Shown piece after piece: positions 43,361 to 52,849 of a DNA stretch of 64,000 bases; within the stretch, counting starts at the first letter, position 1; each line of letters starts with the position of its first letter. Under the pieces are notes generated by a model, which did no database searches, was not told the DNA's origin, and was given only the letters and a program-made list of their open reading frames with translations. The stretch is from Streptomyces sp. DvalAA-43 (GTDB taxonomy: Bacteria > Actinomycetota > Actinomycetes > Streptomycetales > Streptomycetaceae). A program made the position numbers and the translations under genes. Location: positions 1 through 64,000 of the forward strand of contig NZ_FMBW01000019.1 in assembly GCF_900091725.1 (NCBI RefSeq). The letters are read 5' to 3'.

Positions 43361-44712
43361 CCGCGACCCCACCCGACACCGGGCCCCCGTCCCTGCTGCG
43401 CCACCGCGACTTCATGCTGCTGTGGAGCGGCCAGACGGTCAGCGAGATCGGCTCGACGATCACCCCGTTCGCGCTGCCGTTCATCGCCGTCACCGCGCTC
43501 GACGCCTCGAACTTCCAGGCCGGTCTGCTCACGGCGCTCGGTTCACTGGCGTTCCTGCTCGTCGCGCTGCCCGCGGGCGTGGTGGTGGACCGGGTCGCCC
43601 GGCACCGGCTGATGATGTGGTGCGACGTACTGCGCGCCGTGGTCATCGCGACGGTGCCGGTGGCCTGGTACCTGGACACACTGACGCTGACCCACCTCTG
43701 TGCGGTGGCGCTCGTCACGGGCTCCCTGACGGTGTTCTTCGACGTGGCGTACCAGAGCTATCTGCCCGTCCTGGTCGAAACGGATTCACTGATCGACGCC
43801 AACGGCAAACTGGGCACGACCAGTTCGTCGGCGGCCACGCTCGGCCCCACCGTGGCGGGCGTCCTGGTGGCGGCCTTCGGCGGGGCCCGAGCGCTGGCCG
43901 CCGACGCGGTGTCGTTCCTCGTCAGCGCGGTGTCGCTGTTCCTGATCCGGACACCGGAACCGAAACCGGCCCGCCCGGAGGGCCCGCGGCCGTCGTTCCG
44001 TCAGGACATGGGCGAGGGACTCGGGTTCGTACTCCACCATCCGGTGCTGCGCCGGATCGTCGCCTGCACCGGAACGGTGAACCTGTTCGCACACATGGCC
44101 CTGGCGATGGAGATGCCGTTCCTGATCAGAGTCCTCGGGCTCTCCCCCGGCCGGGCCGGTCTGCTCCTCGCCCTCGGGCCCGTCGGCGGCGTGGTGGGCG
44201 GACTGCTCGCGGGCCGGCTCGCCCGCGCCGTCGGCTCGGCCCGGATCATCTGGCTGGCACCACTGGCACTCGGCCTGCCCTCCTTCCTCACCCCGCTCGC
44301 GTACCCGGGTTGGCGGGTGGTCCTGTACGGGATCGGCTGGTTCTCCTTCACCTTCGGCGCCGTCGTCTACAACACCGCGCAGGTCACCTACCGCCAGCGA
44401 ATCTGCCCGCCGGAGCTGCTCGGCCGGATGAACGCGGCGGTGCGCTGGATCGTCTGGGGCACCATCCCGCTGGGCGCCCTCCTCGGCGGCACGTTCGCGA
44501 CCTGGTACGGCCTGCGCGCCACCCTGTGGATCGGCCTCATCGGTTCGAGCCTCGGCGGACTCTGGGTGCTCTTCTCCCCCCTGCGCAACCTGCGCGATGT
44601 GGAGCCCGCTCCGGCCGGGGCGGAGACCAATACCGAGGCCGACACCGAGATCGAAGCCGGGACCGAGGCCGGGTCCGAGTCCACGGCCGGGTCCGGAACC
44701 GAGGCCGGTTGA
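43357..44712 (+). CDS. MFS transporter, probable product exporter (copy 2)
   Basis: This 451-residue major facilitator has about 12 hydrophobic segments and starts RHRDFMLLWSGQTVSEIG, with loop motif PAGVVVDRVARHRLMM and a late ICPPELLGRMNAAVRW. It is clearly related to the exporter at 25.7 kb. The last 30 residues are a hydrophilic Glu/Thr/Gly-rich repeat (units like TEAGSES) without membrane character. It is the final gene of the coupled operon; GTG 43357 overlaps the preceding stop. It probably exports the product. Confidence 0.91.
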   Translation: MTATPPDTGPPSLLRHRDFMLLWSGQTVSEIGSTITPFALPFIAVTALDASNFQAGLLTALGSLAFLLVALPAGVVVDRVARHRLMMWCDVLRAVVIATVPVAWYLDTLTLTHLCAVALVTGSLTVFFDVAYQSYLPVLVETDSLIDANGKLGTTSSSAATLGPTVAGVLVAAFGGARALAADAVSFLVSAVSLFLIRTPEPKPARPEGPRPSFRQDMGEGLGFVLHHPVLRRIVACTGTVNLFAHMALAMEMPFLIRVLGLSPGRAGLLLALGPVGGVVGGLLAGRLARAVGSARIIWLAPLALGLPSFLTPLAYPGWRVVLYGIGWFSFTFGAVVYNTAQVTYRQRICPPELLGRMNAAVRWIVWGTIPLGALLGGTFATWYGLRATLWIGLIGSSLGGLWVLFSPLRNLRDVEPAPAGAETNTEADTEIEAGTEAGSESTAGSGTEAG

Positions 44713-46001
44713 CCCCACCACGCCCCACAGCTGGACCGGGCGGGGTCGCTCCGCCCATCGGACCGTGCGGGGTACCACCAGCCCGACACAGAGGAAGAGC
44801 CCTCCCAGCGGAAGCCAGCCAGGTGTGCCCGCCTTGAGGCAGGCCCAGGCCAGAAGCGAGGGTGCGGCAACACTCGTCAGTCCACTGCCGAAGCGGAAGA
44901 CACCCGAGTACTGCCCCTGGGCATGCGCGGGGGCCAGGTTGTAGCGCGGCTCGAACGAGCCTGCCGGGTACAGGAGTTCACCCAGGGTGTGGACGCCCAC
45001 TCCGAGCAGGATCAGCAGCACCGCACCCCACGCGGGCAGGCCGGAGGCGAAGCCGATCAGGGCCAGCCCGGCCAGGAAGGCCCAGCCCGCACGGCGCCAG
45101 GCGCGTGCGGCGGAAGCGTTGCTGTCGACGTCCCGGCTCGCCCTGACCTGAAGGACGACCACCATGATGGTGTTGACCAGGACACTGGTTCCGACGAACC
45201 AGCGGGGCGCGTGGGTGTGTCCGACGATCCACAGGGGCAGGGCGAAGACCAGGACGGAGCCGTGCATCGCCATGATGCCGTCCAGTGCGGTGACCGCCAT
45301 GTAGCGGTAGTCCTTCAACGCCGACCAGCGTCCGGCACCGGCAGGGGTCGGAACAGGAGGCAGGAAAGGAAGACGGGCCACGACGAAAGCCGTTGCCAGA
45401 AAGCTCAGGGCGTTGCCCAGGACCAGGCACAGATACGCGGCATGCGTATCCAACTGCACGACCAGCGCGGCCGGCAGGGCGCCGATGCTGGAGGCCAGGT
45501 TCACGGCAGAGCGCAGATAGGCGCGGAACCGGGCGGGTCGCTCACCGGCCAGGCCCCGCACAATGGGCCCGCGGGCCGCCTGGCCGGCCGAACTGGCGAG
45601 TTCGGTCAGGCAGACCACCGCCGTGAACAGCCAGAAGGTGTGGACGAGCACCAGCACCGCCATGGCGACGGCCCGCGCGGTCAGGGTCAGCATGTAGATC
45701 TCACGCGGCCCGCGACGATCGGCGATCCCCCGACCGGGACCCCGGACAGCAGTCCCACCAGGGCGCCCAGGCCCATGCCCAGGCCGACTTGGGACACCGG
45801 CAGTCCGACGGAGCGGGTGAAGAACACCGCCGCACTGAGCGTGAACACACCACTGCCGAGCATATTGATGAAGCTGGCGGTCGCCAGCGTGCGCCGCGGA
45901 CCACGCTCAAGCAGAACGCCATGCGCAACGAGCCAGGACGCCTTGTCTCCCCGGCTTTCGTCGGACGGTTCCTCGGACACACGATTCGCCGCATCTGCCA
46001 T
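44713..46001 (-). pseudogene. MFS transporter broken by a frameshift
   Basis: The N-terminal part (ATG 46001, GGGGGA six bases upstream) reads LATASFINMLGSGVFTL and GLGMGLGALVGLLSGVPVGG, then hits a stop near 45690. In the next frame the protein continues as ADRRGPREIYMLTLTARA and runs on with clear MFS sequence to about WAERPRPVQLW near 44730. One missing base in the C5 run near 45728 restores the frame, so this is either a real mutation or a homopolymer sequencing error. The continued frame also lacks a stop at the expected end and stays open into the antisense of the convergent exporter. A decayed gene is therefore the simpler reading. Confidence 0.75.
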
Positions 46002-46274
46002 CGGCATTCCCCCAACGCCCGATCACCGTCTCCTGCAACACGTGGGCAGCGCACACGACTTCTGCAAACCGACACCGCCACCGACGAGCGAGTACGAAAA
46101 GGCGAGGACATTCAGGGAAAGGCTTCAGGCCCCGGGGAAGAGTCACACGAAGACCGGGAACAACCCCCACGGCAAACGGCGTTCACATTGATGAGAACGT
46201 CACCGAGAACAGGTCGCAACCAGCACGATTACCCCCAGCCCGCAGCCTCGGACACGCGTGCGACCCACATCAGG
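46002..46274. other. 273-bp gap, no gene seen
   Basis: This lies between the broken MFS gene and the end of the sensor kinase gene. Base composition is less GC-rich and no frame with coding character is visible on either strand. It probably contains the former promoter of the MFS gene. Confidence 0.5.
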
Positions 46275-47819
46275 TCAGGGTCCGATGCGCAGCTGGGGCA
46301 GCAGCACTCTGAAACGGCAGCCTTCGCCCGGTGCTGAGCGCAGTTCTATCCGGCCGCCGTGCGCGGTGACGAGCGCGTAGACGATGGCGAGCCCGAGCCC
46401 GGAGCCCCCGCCGGCCACGCGGCTTCGGGAGTTGTCCGCCCGGTAGAAGCGCTCGAAGACTCGCTCCTGTTCGTCCGGCGTCAGGCCCGGTCCACCGTCC
46501 TCGATCTCCAGTACGGCATGGCCGTCGAGGGAGCCGACGCCGATGCGTATGTCGCTGTCGGGCGGTGTGTGGTTCAGCGCGTTGCCGACCAGGTTGCTGA
46601 CCACTTGGCGCAGCCGCGCCTCGTCCGCGAGCGCCGGAGCCGAGGTGGCCTTCCCCGCGTCGGGACCGGTCAGACCGACGGACCGGTTCGGGGCCATGGC
46701 CCGGATGTCGTGCAGGGCGTCGACGGCGAGGGTGCGCAGGTCCATGGGGGCCAGGTCCAGCGGGTACGGAGTGGGGGTTCGCGGTGCCGACCGCGTCAGG
46801 AAGTTGCTCTCGTCGAGTTTCGCGAGCAGCAGCATGTCCTGGACGAGCCTGCCCAGGCGTTCGGACTCCCGGGCGATGCGTTCCATGGTCTCGTCGACAT
46901 TCTTCCGGGTGGGCAGGGCGCCCATGCGGTAGAGGTCCGTGTAGCCCTTGATACCGACCAGCGGGGTGCGCATTTCGTGACTGGCGTCGGCCACGAACCG
47001 ACGCATCCGCGCCTCCGCTTCCTCCCTGGCCTGAAAGGCGGTCTCGATCTGGACGAGCATCCCGTTGAGCGAGGCCGTGAGCCGTCCCGTTTCCGTACGC
47101 GGTCCGGCCAGTGCGGGCACGCGGCGGGACAGGTCGCCGTGGGCGATGGCCGTGGCGGTCTCCTCGATACGGGTGAGGGGGCGGAGTCCCGATCGCACGG
47201 CGAGCCAGCCGACCGCCGTGAGGAGGCAGACCAGGACGCTGCCGACCGTGGCGGAGATGCTCCGGATCTCGTTCACGGTGTCGTCCACTTGGCTGAGAGA
47301 GGCCGCCACGATCACATTGCCGGGTCCTTCGTAGGCGTCGGAGGGGCCGTTGGGAGCCCGGTGAGGCACCGCGATGGCCCGCCACCGCCCCGAACCGTCC
47401 TGGGAGTCGACGGTGAACGGTCTGCCCTGGCGCGCGACCACGGCATCGGTGTCGAGAACCGGCAGATCAGGACCACCGCCGGGCGGCGCCTTCTCCGGGC
47501 GGAGCGTGTCCAGGGCTTCCCCCTGATCGTCCGCGTACAGGACCACGAGGCCACTGAACTGATTCCACTGCGAGGGGAGCGGTTGGCCCTCCAGGGGTTC
47601 CAGGGCGGTGGCGGGGAGCCGGGCGCAGATCTCCGTGGTGATCCTGAGCCGGGAATCGGCCTGCTTCATCAGGTAGCCGTCCAGCGCGTTGATCACGAAG
47701 AAACTGTTGGTCAGCAGGCCGACGGCGAGCAGCGTCGCCGAGAGGAACAACAGGCGGGCACGGAGGGAATACCGATTCACGGCCAGACGGACCCTGGAAC
47801 TCGCCATACGCAGGATCAC
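46275..47819 (-). CDS. Sensor histidine kinase with HAMP domain
   Basis: This 514-residue membrane kinase has a transmembrane segment near residues 25-45, an extracytoplasmic sensor region, a second membrane segment near 195-215, then HAMP (LTRIEETATAIAHGDLSRRV). The HisKA site is ADASHEMRTPLVGIKG (His near 278). The HATPase domain has the N box VGNALNHTPP, the G1 box EDGGPGLTPDEQ and the G2 box GGGSGLGLAIVYAL. It pairs with the response regulator, whose stop overlaps its start. The signal is unknown, but the companion export-type membrane proteins suggest envelope stress or a lipid-like or antibiotic compound. Confidence 0.94.
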   Translation of the reverse strand: MILRMASSRVRLAVNRYSLRARLLFLSATLLAVGLLTNSFFVINALDGYLMKQADSRLRITTEICARLPATALEPLEGQPLPSQWNQFSGLVVLYADDQGEALDTLRPEKAPPGGGPDLPVLDTDAVVARQGRPFTVDSQDGSGRWRAIAVPHRAPNGPSDAYEGPGNVIVAASLSQVDDTVNEIRSISATVGSVLVCLLTAVGWLAVRSGLRPLTRIEETATAIAHGDLSRRVPALAGPRTETGRLTASLNGMLVQIETAFQAREEAEARMRRFVADASHEMRTPLVGIKGYTDLYRMGALPTRKNVDETMERIARESERLGRLVQDMLLLAKLDESNFLTRSAPRTPTPYPLDLAPMDLRTLAVDALHDIRAMAPNRSVGLTGPDAGKATSAPALADEARLRQVVSNLVGNALNHTPPDSDIRIGVGSLDGHAVLEIEDGGPGLTPDEQERVFERFYRADNSRSRVAGGGSGLGLAIVYALVTAHGGRIELRSAPGEGCRFRVLLPQLRIGP

Positions 47820-48541
47820 GCGCGAGGGCCGCGCATGACGTAGCCGATCCCGTGGACCGTGTGGATGAGCTTCGGACCCCCGTTGTCGATCTTGCGCCGC
47901 AGATAGCTGATGTAGTTGTCCACGATGCTGGGGTCTCCGCCGAAGTCGTAGCGCCAGACGTGTTCCAGAATCTGCGGCTTGGTCACGGTGCTCCCCGGGT
48001 TCGAGAGGAGGAAGTGCAGGAGCCGGAATTCGGTGGGAGAAAGCCGGATCGGGACTCCCGCTCTGGTGACCTGATGCCCCTCCGGGTCGAGTTCGAGGTC
48101 GGCGATCATCAAGGTCGCCCGGGGGTTTCCCTTGGTTCTGCGCAGGATGGCCTGGATGCGGGCGATCAGCTCTTCGAGGTCGAACGGCTTGGTGACGTAG
48201 TCGTCGCCACCCAGGAGGAGTCCGTTGACCTTGTCCTGGGTGGCTTCCCGGGCGGTGAGGAAGATGACGGGAATGGGGCCGAGGCGGTCGGTGGCCGCCG
48301 GGTTCGGCTGCTCCCGCAGGCGCCGGATGACTTCGAAGCCGTCCATGTCGGGCAGCATGACATCGAGCAGCACCAGGTCCGGCGGGTGCTGCGCCGCTCT
48401 GTCCAGGGCCTGCTCGCCGTTGGCGGCGGTGTCCACGGTGAAGCCCGCGTAGCGCAGGGCGGTCGGCAGCAGCTCGCGGACGGTCTGTTCGTCGTCGACG
48501 ACGAGCAGATTCCCGCCGGTGGCCGGAAGGGGAGTGGTCAT
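47816..48541 (-). CDS. OmpR/PhoB-family response regulator
   Basis: This 241-residue protein has a receiver domain (acidic pair DD in LLVVDDEQ, phospho-acceptor Asp60 in LVLLDVMLPDMDGFEV, Lys in DDYVTKPFDLEEL). The winged-helix effector domain contains RLSPTEFRLLHFLL, HVWRYDF and NYISYLRRKI. ATG 48541 (MTTPLPATGG) is taken as start; ATG 48550 is in frame three codons upstream. It probably controls the leftward membrane-protein unit and itself. A pair of 11-bp-spaced direct repeats before the MMPL gene is a candidate site. Confidence 0.94.
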   Translation of the reverse strand: MTTPLPATGGNLLVVDDEQTVRELLPTALRYAGFTVDTAANGEQALDRAAQHPPDLVLLDVMLPDMDGFEVIRRLREQPNPAATDRLGPIPVIFLTAREATQDKVNGLLLGGDDYVTKPFDLEELIARIQAILRRTKGNPRATLMIADLELDPEGHQVTRAGVPIRLSPTEFRLLHFLLSNPGSTVTKPQILEHVWRYDFGGDPSIVDNYISYLRRKIDNGGPKLIHTVHGIGYVMRGPRA

Positions 48542-48581
48542 CCTCGGCATCCTGGACAGCAGTGGTCGCCTCGCGGCGCGG

Positions 48582-50195
48582 TCATGAGTTCTTGGCTGCG
48601 GCGTCCCGGGGCCGTGGACGCTCCGGATCCGATGACGGACCCGGACGGTTCTTCGCCCCGGATACCGCGGGGGATCGCCGCATCCGGCGGAGCCGGCAAA
48701 GACGGTGGAGATGGCTTCCGGCGTACCCCGCGGCGCCGCCGAGGATGCTGCCGGTGAGACAGGCCAAGAGCCAGTCCCCGCCCAGGTCTGCCTCGGCACC
48801 GCCCATCTGCATGCCCATGATACTGATGCCGAAGGTGCCGGAGGCTGTGGTGAGCCAGGAGAACAGCACGGTGCACAGGGATGTGATGACCCCGATGCGC
48901 ATCGCGATCCGCAGATGGAAGCCGAGCAGGGCGTTCGCCGCCGCGCGTGCGGTGGGGACAGGCGTGCGGGCTGTGGTCCGGTAGCCGCAGACGAGCAGCA
49001 CGGTGAGCAGCAGGGCAAGGCCGATGGCCCACAGGGGAATGCCCGCGACCGCGATGTCCATGACGTTCTTGACGCGGGGCGGGGGCGAGGGGGCGGCCCC
49101 GCCCTGGCCGAACATGGCCCCCATTCCCCCACCCTGGCCTTGTTGCCTCTGCATGGTGCCCTGCCAGGCGGAACCTGCCCCGGCGGTCAGGAGGACGGTC
49201 AGGAGGTTGGGCGCGAGGAGCAGGAGCGCTCCGCCGGCCTTCGCAGCGGCGCCCGGCATCTCGCGGCCGGTGAGCGGCAGGGCGACCAGCACGGCGGACA
49301 GCGCCGACGGGATGAGAACCAGGACCAGGAGGACTCCGGAGACCGCCGAGGTGGCGGGGTTCCATCTGCGCCGGATCCCGGACATCGCCAAGGAGCGCGG
49401 CAGGCAGGTGCGGCGGGCGGCGACGCAGCCGATGCCCAGGACGGCGAGCATCCAGACGAGCCCCTGGACGGCCACCGTGGCGGTGTCGACATCGACGGCG
49501 ATGTCCTTGATGGCGTCGCTGAGGACCTGCCCGCCACGGCCGCCGCCTCCTCTGCCCTGCCCGAGCTTCTCGGTCACGGATTCCGGTAGCCGCAGCTTCC
49601 CGGAGGCCTGGGAGGAGGCCACGGCGAACGCCGTCACCCCGGCGACCACCGCTCCGCCGAACCGGGCCCCGAACAGCGCCCCGCCGGGCCTGCCGCGCCC
49701 CTTGAGCGGCCGGAAGAAGAGCGTGGCGAGCACCACGGAGCCGACGAGCGTGAGCGTCAGCGGCATGAGGTCGATGCCGCCGGCCACCTCCAGCTTCATG
49801 CCCCCGGCCCCTCCCCCGCCGCCCAGGAGACCGGCCAGGCCGCCGCCGGGGGCATCACCCCCGCCCACGGCGCCGCCGCCTCCCGACGACAGCGTCAACG
49901 TGCCGCCCACAGCCATGCTGACGATCATCGGCACCAGCAGGCTCAGCGACCCGGCCGATTCGGCGTGCAGGCCCTTCAGCGCCGCGTACGCGAGTAGCGT
50001 CATCACGGCGACGGCGGCTGTGGCGGCGGCCGCTCCTTCCAGGATGTGGCGGGTGACGGTGCCCGGGGCCTTCGGAACGGACGCCTTTTCAGAAACCGTC
50101 GCTTCCGCTGCCGCCTTCGTCGCTCTCATCGTCTTCGCATTTCTCGTAGTCTTCGCCGTCTTCGCTGTCTTCGCCGTCTTTGTCGGGGCAGCCAT
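48582..50195 (-). CDS. Streptophobe-family multi-pass membrane protein
   Basis: This 537-residue, very hydrophobic protein has many membrane segments, glycine-rich loops (LGGGGGAGGMKLEV, GGGGRGGQVL) and Gln/Gly loops (MQRQQGQGGGMGAMFGQG). This matches the actinomycete streptophobe family, whose function is unknown. The N-terminus has a Lys/Thr repeat (KTAKTAKTAKTTRNAKT). ATG 50195 follows GGAGAGAG. It lies 25 bases after the MMPL gene and 40 bases before the response regulator, so the four genes form one unit. Confidence 0.85.
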   Translation of the reverse strand: MAAPTKTAKTAKTAKTTRNAKTMRATKAAAEATVSEKASVPKAPGTVTRHILEGAAAATAAVAVMTLLAYAALKGLHAESAGSLSLLVPMIVSMAVGGTLTLSSGGGGAVGGGDAPGGGLAGLLGGGGGAGGMKLEVAGGIDLMPLTLTLVGSVVLATLFFRPLKGRGRPGGALFGARFGGAVVAGVTAFAVASSQASGKLRLPESVTEKLGQGRGGGGRGGQVLSDAIKDIAVDVDTATVAVQGLVWMLAVLGIGCVAARRTCLPRSLAMSGIRRRWNPATSAVSGVLLVLVLIPSALSAVLVALPLTGREMPGAAAKAGGALLLLAPNLLTVLLTAGAGSAWQGTMQRQQGQGGGMGAMFGQGGAAPSPPPRVKNVMDIAVAGIPLWAIGLALLLTVLLVCGYRTTARTPVPTARAAANALLGFHLRIAMRIGVITSLCTVLFSWLTTASGTFGISIMGMQMGGAEADLGGDWLLACLTGSILGGAAGYAGSHLHRLCRLRRMRRSPAVSGAKNRPGPSSDPERPRPRDAAAKNS

Positions 50196-50220
50196 CGCAG
50201 GCTCTCTCCGTCCCGGGCCG

Positions 50221-52440
50221 TCAGGAATGGGCGCCGGGATGAGCGGCGATCTCGTCGTGTGCGTCCTCGGCCCGCAGGTCGTCCCCCTCGATGTCCACAC
50301 GGGGCAGTACGGCTTCGAGGCGAAGCGGCAGCCACCACGACGTGTCGCCCATGAGGGCGAGTACGGCGGGGACAAGGGTCATCCGTACGACGAAGGCGTC
50401 GATGAACACCGCGGTGGCCAGGCCGAACCCGATGGTCTTCACCATCTGTTCGTCGGACCCGACGAATCCCGCGAACACGGCGATCATGATCAGCGCCGCG
50501 GCCGTGACCACCCGCGCGCTGTGGCGGAATCCGGTGACGATCGCCTCGTGAGCCGTGTGGCCGCCGATGTACGCCTCGCGGATACGGGTCACCAGGAACA
50601 CCTCGTAGTCCATGGCAAGGCCGAAGACGATTCCGACCATGAAGATCGGCATCATCGACATCACGGGCCCGGGGTCGGTGACCCCGATCAGCGAGGAGAG
50701 CCAGCCCCACTGGAAGACCGCGACGACGGCCCCGAGCGAGGCGGCGACGGAGAACAGGAACCCCAGGGCGGCCTTGAGCGGCACCGCGAGGGAGCGGAAG
50801 ACCATGATGAGGAGCAGGAAGGCGAGGCCGACGACAAGAGCCAGGTAGGGCAGGAGCGCGTCGTCCAGCTTCTGAGACACGTCGATGTTCATCGCCGTGC
50901 TGCCGGACACCATCAGCCGGCCGCCGGACTCGCCCATGACGTCGCCGCCTTCGTCACGGATGGCATGGACCACGCCCTCGGTCTCGGCGCTGCCCGGCCG
51001 GGACTCCGGGATGACGGTGATCATCGCCGTGTCACCGGCCTCGTTGAAGCGGGGCGGGCTGACGGCGGAGACGCCGTCGACGTCCTTCAGGACGGCGGAC
51101 ACCTCACTGACGGCCTGCTTCGGGTTGTCGCTGTCCTCCACGTCCGCGACGGCGAGCAACGGCCCGTTGAAGCCGGGGCCGAAGTTCTCCGAGATCAGGT
51201 CGTACGCCCTGCGCTGCGTGGTGCTCTCCGGCTGGGAGCCCTCGTCGGGCAGCCCGAGCTGGAGGGACGCCGCGGGGACAGCCAGTGCGCACAGCGCGAT
51301 CACCCCGACGACGAGCACGGCCACGGGGCGGCGGATGACGAATGCCGCCCAGCGGCTGCCCATGTTCCGTACTGCCGCGGCGCTCCCCGCGTCCTCGACG
51401 GCCTCGGCGCGTGCTGCCTCGTGCCGAACCCGGGGCGCTGTGATCCGGCGTCCGGCGATACCGAGGAGCGCGGGCACCAGGGTCAGTGCGACGAGCACGG
51501 CCAGGACGACGGTCCCCGCCGCCGCGATGCCCATCTTCGTCAGCAGCGGGATGTTGACCACGGCCAGACCGGCGAGTGCGATCACCACGGTCAGACCGGC
51601 GAAGACGACCGTCGATCCCGCGGTGCCGAGCGCCCGCCCGGCCGCGTCCTCCGGGCGCCGGCCCTCTGCCAGTTCGCTGCGGTAGCGCGACACGATGAAC
51701 AGCGCGTAGTCGATGCCCACGGCCAGGCCCAGCATCATGGCGAGCACGGAGGTGGTGGAGTCCAACTGGAGCGTCGAGGCCAGTGCGGTGATGGAGCACA
51801 CGCCGATGGCGACACCGACGAGCGCGGTGACCAGCGGCAGCCCGGCGGCGAGCAGCGAGCCCAGGGTGAGCAGCAGGACGACGGCCGCGACGGCGAGACC
51901 GATGGCTTCGGCGGCGTGCGAACCCTTGCCGCCCTTCTGCGTCGCGCCTCCGACCTCGACCGTCATCCCCGACCGCGAGGCTTCGCCCACCGCGTCGCCG
52001 AGCTCGCCACGGGAGACCTCCGACAGTTCGGCCGCGGAGACCCGGTAGCTCACCTGCGCGTACGCGGCGGCCTGGTTGGCGCTGACGGCCTTCGCCTTGA
52101 ACGGGTCGGTGACCTGGGCGACTTCGGCCCCGGAGGCGAGTGCCTCGACCGCGGTCCCGATCGCTTCACGCAGGGCCGGTTCAGTGATCCTGTGGCCCTC
52201 GGGGGCCTTGAAGACAACCCGTGCCGTTGCTCCGTCGGCCTTCTGTCCCTCGAAGCGCTCGTCGATCAGATCGTAGGCGCGCTGGGATTCGGTGCCGGGC
52301 ATGGCAAAGCTCGTGGGACCGGAAGCGGGGGCCTGCGCGGCGGCCATGCCGCCCAGGGTGAGAAGCGAGATCCACAACAGGACCACGAGATAGCGGTACC
52401 GGAAGGCGAACCGGCCGAGTTTGTAGAGAGTGGCTGCCAC
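50221..52440 (-). CDS. MMPL/RND-family transporter
   Basis: This 739-residue transporter has the RND-type duplicated layout: one N-terminal membrane helix (YRYLVVLLWISLLTLGG), a large extracytoplasmic loop, five to six helices, then a repeat of the same. The conserved intramembrane sequences are MMLGLAVGIDYALFIVSRYR and MVGIVFGLAMDYEVFLVTRI; the GxDY and MDYE elements carry the proton-relay Asp/Tyr. Relatives export lipids or antibiotics. The GTG start at 52440 follows GGAG at six bases; a longer in-frame extension has no coding character. It heads the leftward unit with streptophobe, response regulator and kinase. Confidence 0.92.
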   Translation of the reverse strand: MAATLYKLGRFAFRYRYLVVLLWISLLTLGGMAAAQAPASGPTSFAMPGTESQRAYDLIDERFEGQKADGATARVVFKAPEGHRITEPALREAIGTAVEALASGAEVAQVTDPFKAKAVSANQAAAYAQVSYRVSAAELSEVSRGELGDAVGEASRSGMTVEVGGATQKGGKGSHAAEAIGLAVAAVVLLLTLGSLLAAGLPLVTALVGVAIGVCSITALASTLQLDSTTSVLAMMLGLAVGIDYALFIVSRYRSELAEGRRPEDAAGRALGTAGSTVVFAGLTVVIALAGLAVVNIPLLTKMGIAAAGTVVLAVLVALTLVPALLGIAGRRITAPRVRHEAARAEAVEDAGSAAAVRNMGSRWAAFVIRRPVAVLVVGVIALCALAVPAASLQLGLPDEGSQPESTTQRRAYDLISENFGPGFNGPLLAVADVEDSDNPKQAVSEVSAVLKDVDGVSAVSPPRFNEAGDTAMITVIPESRPGSAETEGVVHAIRDEGGDVMGESGGRLMVSGSTAMNIDVSQKLDDALLPYLALVVGLAFLLLIMVFRSLAVPLKAALGFLFSVAASLGAVVAVFQWGWLSSLIGVTDPGPVMSMMPIFMVGIVFGLAMDYEVFLVTRIREAYIGGHTAHEAIVTGFRHSARVVTAAALIMIAVFAGFVGSDEQMVKTIGFGLATAVFIDAFVVRMTLVPAVLALMGDTSWWLPLRLEAVLPRVDIEGDDLRAEDAHDEIAAHPGAHS

Positions 52441-52849
52441 ACGTGGCTCCTGGAAGGGGAATGGGGCGATCTGGGGACTGCCGGAACGAATGACCGTGCG
52501 GGCGCTGCTCGTCGGGTCCTTGCCCTGCACGTGGAGTCCCCGGCGAGCGGCACGTGCTCGAAGCGGCCCATGCCGCGCCGGGGTGTCGTCATCCGTCGGC
52601 GTGGCTGCACTCTCGCAACCCCACATGGCTGCTTCCGGGGAATTCCTGGGAGTTTCCTGGAAATCGCAGGTCACTCCTGTCCCGAATTGAGCTGGTTACC
52701 GGATGATTTCACCGTCACCGCCGGCCGAGAACTCCCAGAGAACGCACAGAACCTGGCGACGCCGAATGAAACGGCGCCGTCCACCGCGACCAGACTCTTT
52801 CCCAGCACCACATAGCGTCTTGCCCGGTAGACCGGTAGAGGAGCGAACT
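52441..52849. promoter_or_regulatory. 409-bp divergent region with 11-bp-spaced direct repeat
   Basis: The region between the leftward MMPL gene and the rightward sulfatase gene contains no supported gene. TTCCTGG occurs at 52643-52649 and again at 52654-52660, exactly 11 bases apart, one helical turn, within AATTCCTGGGAGTTTCCTGG. This spacing is typical for OmpR/PhoB-type regulators such as the one at 47.8 kb. The sulfatase promoter must also lie here but no clear boxes are visible. Confidence 0.5.

Noticed and set aside
43786..44712. Extended leftward frame opposite the second exporter as part of a real gene
   Set aside because: Its sequence is low-complexity and lacks MFS features; it is readthrough of the damaged MFS gene into antisense sequence.
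50196..50375. Longer start for the streptophobe protein
   Set aside because: The extension has no coding character and overlaps the MMPL end, while ATG 50195 has a good ribosome site.
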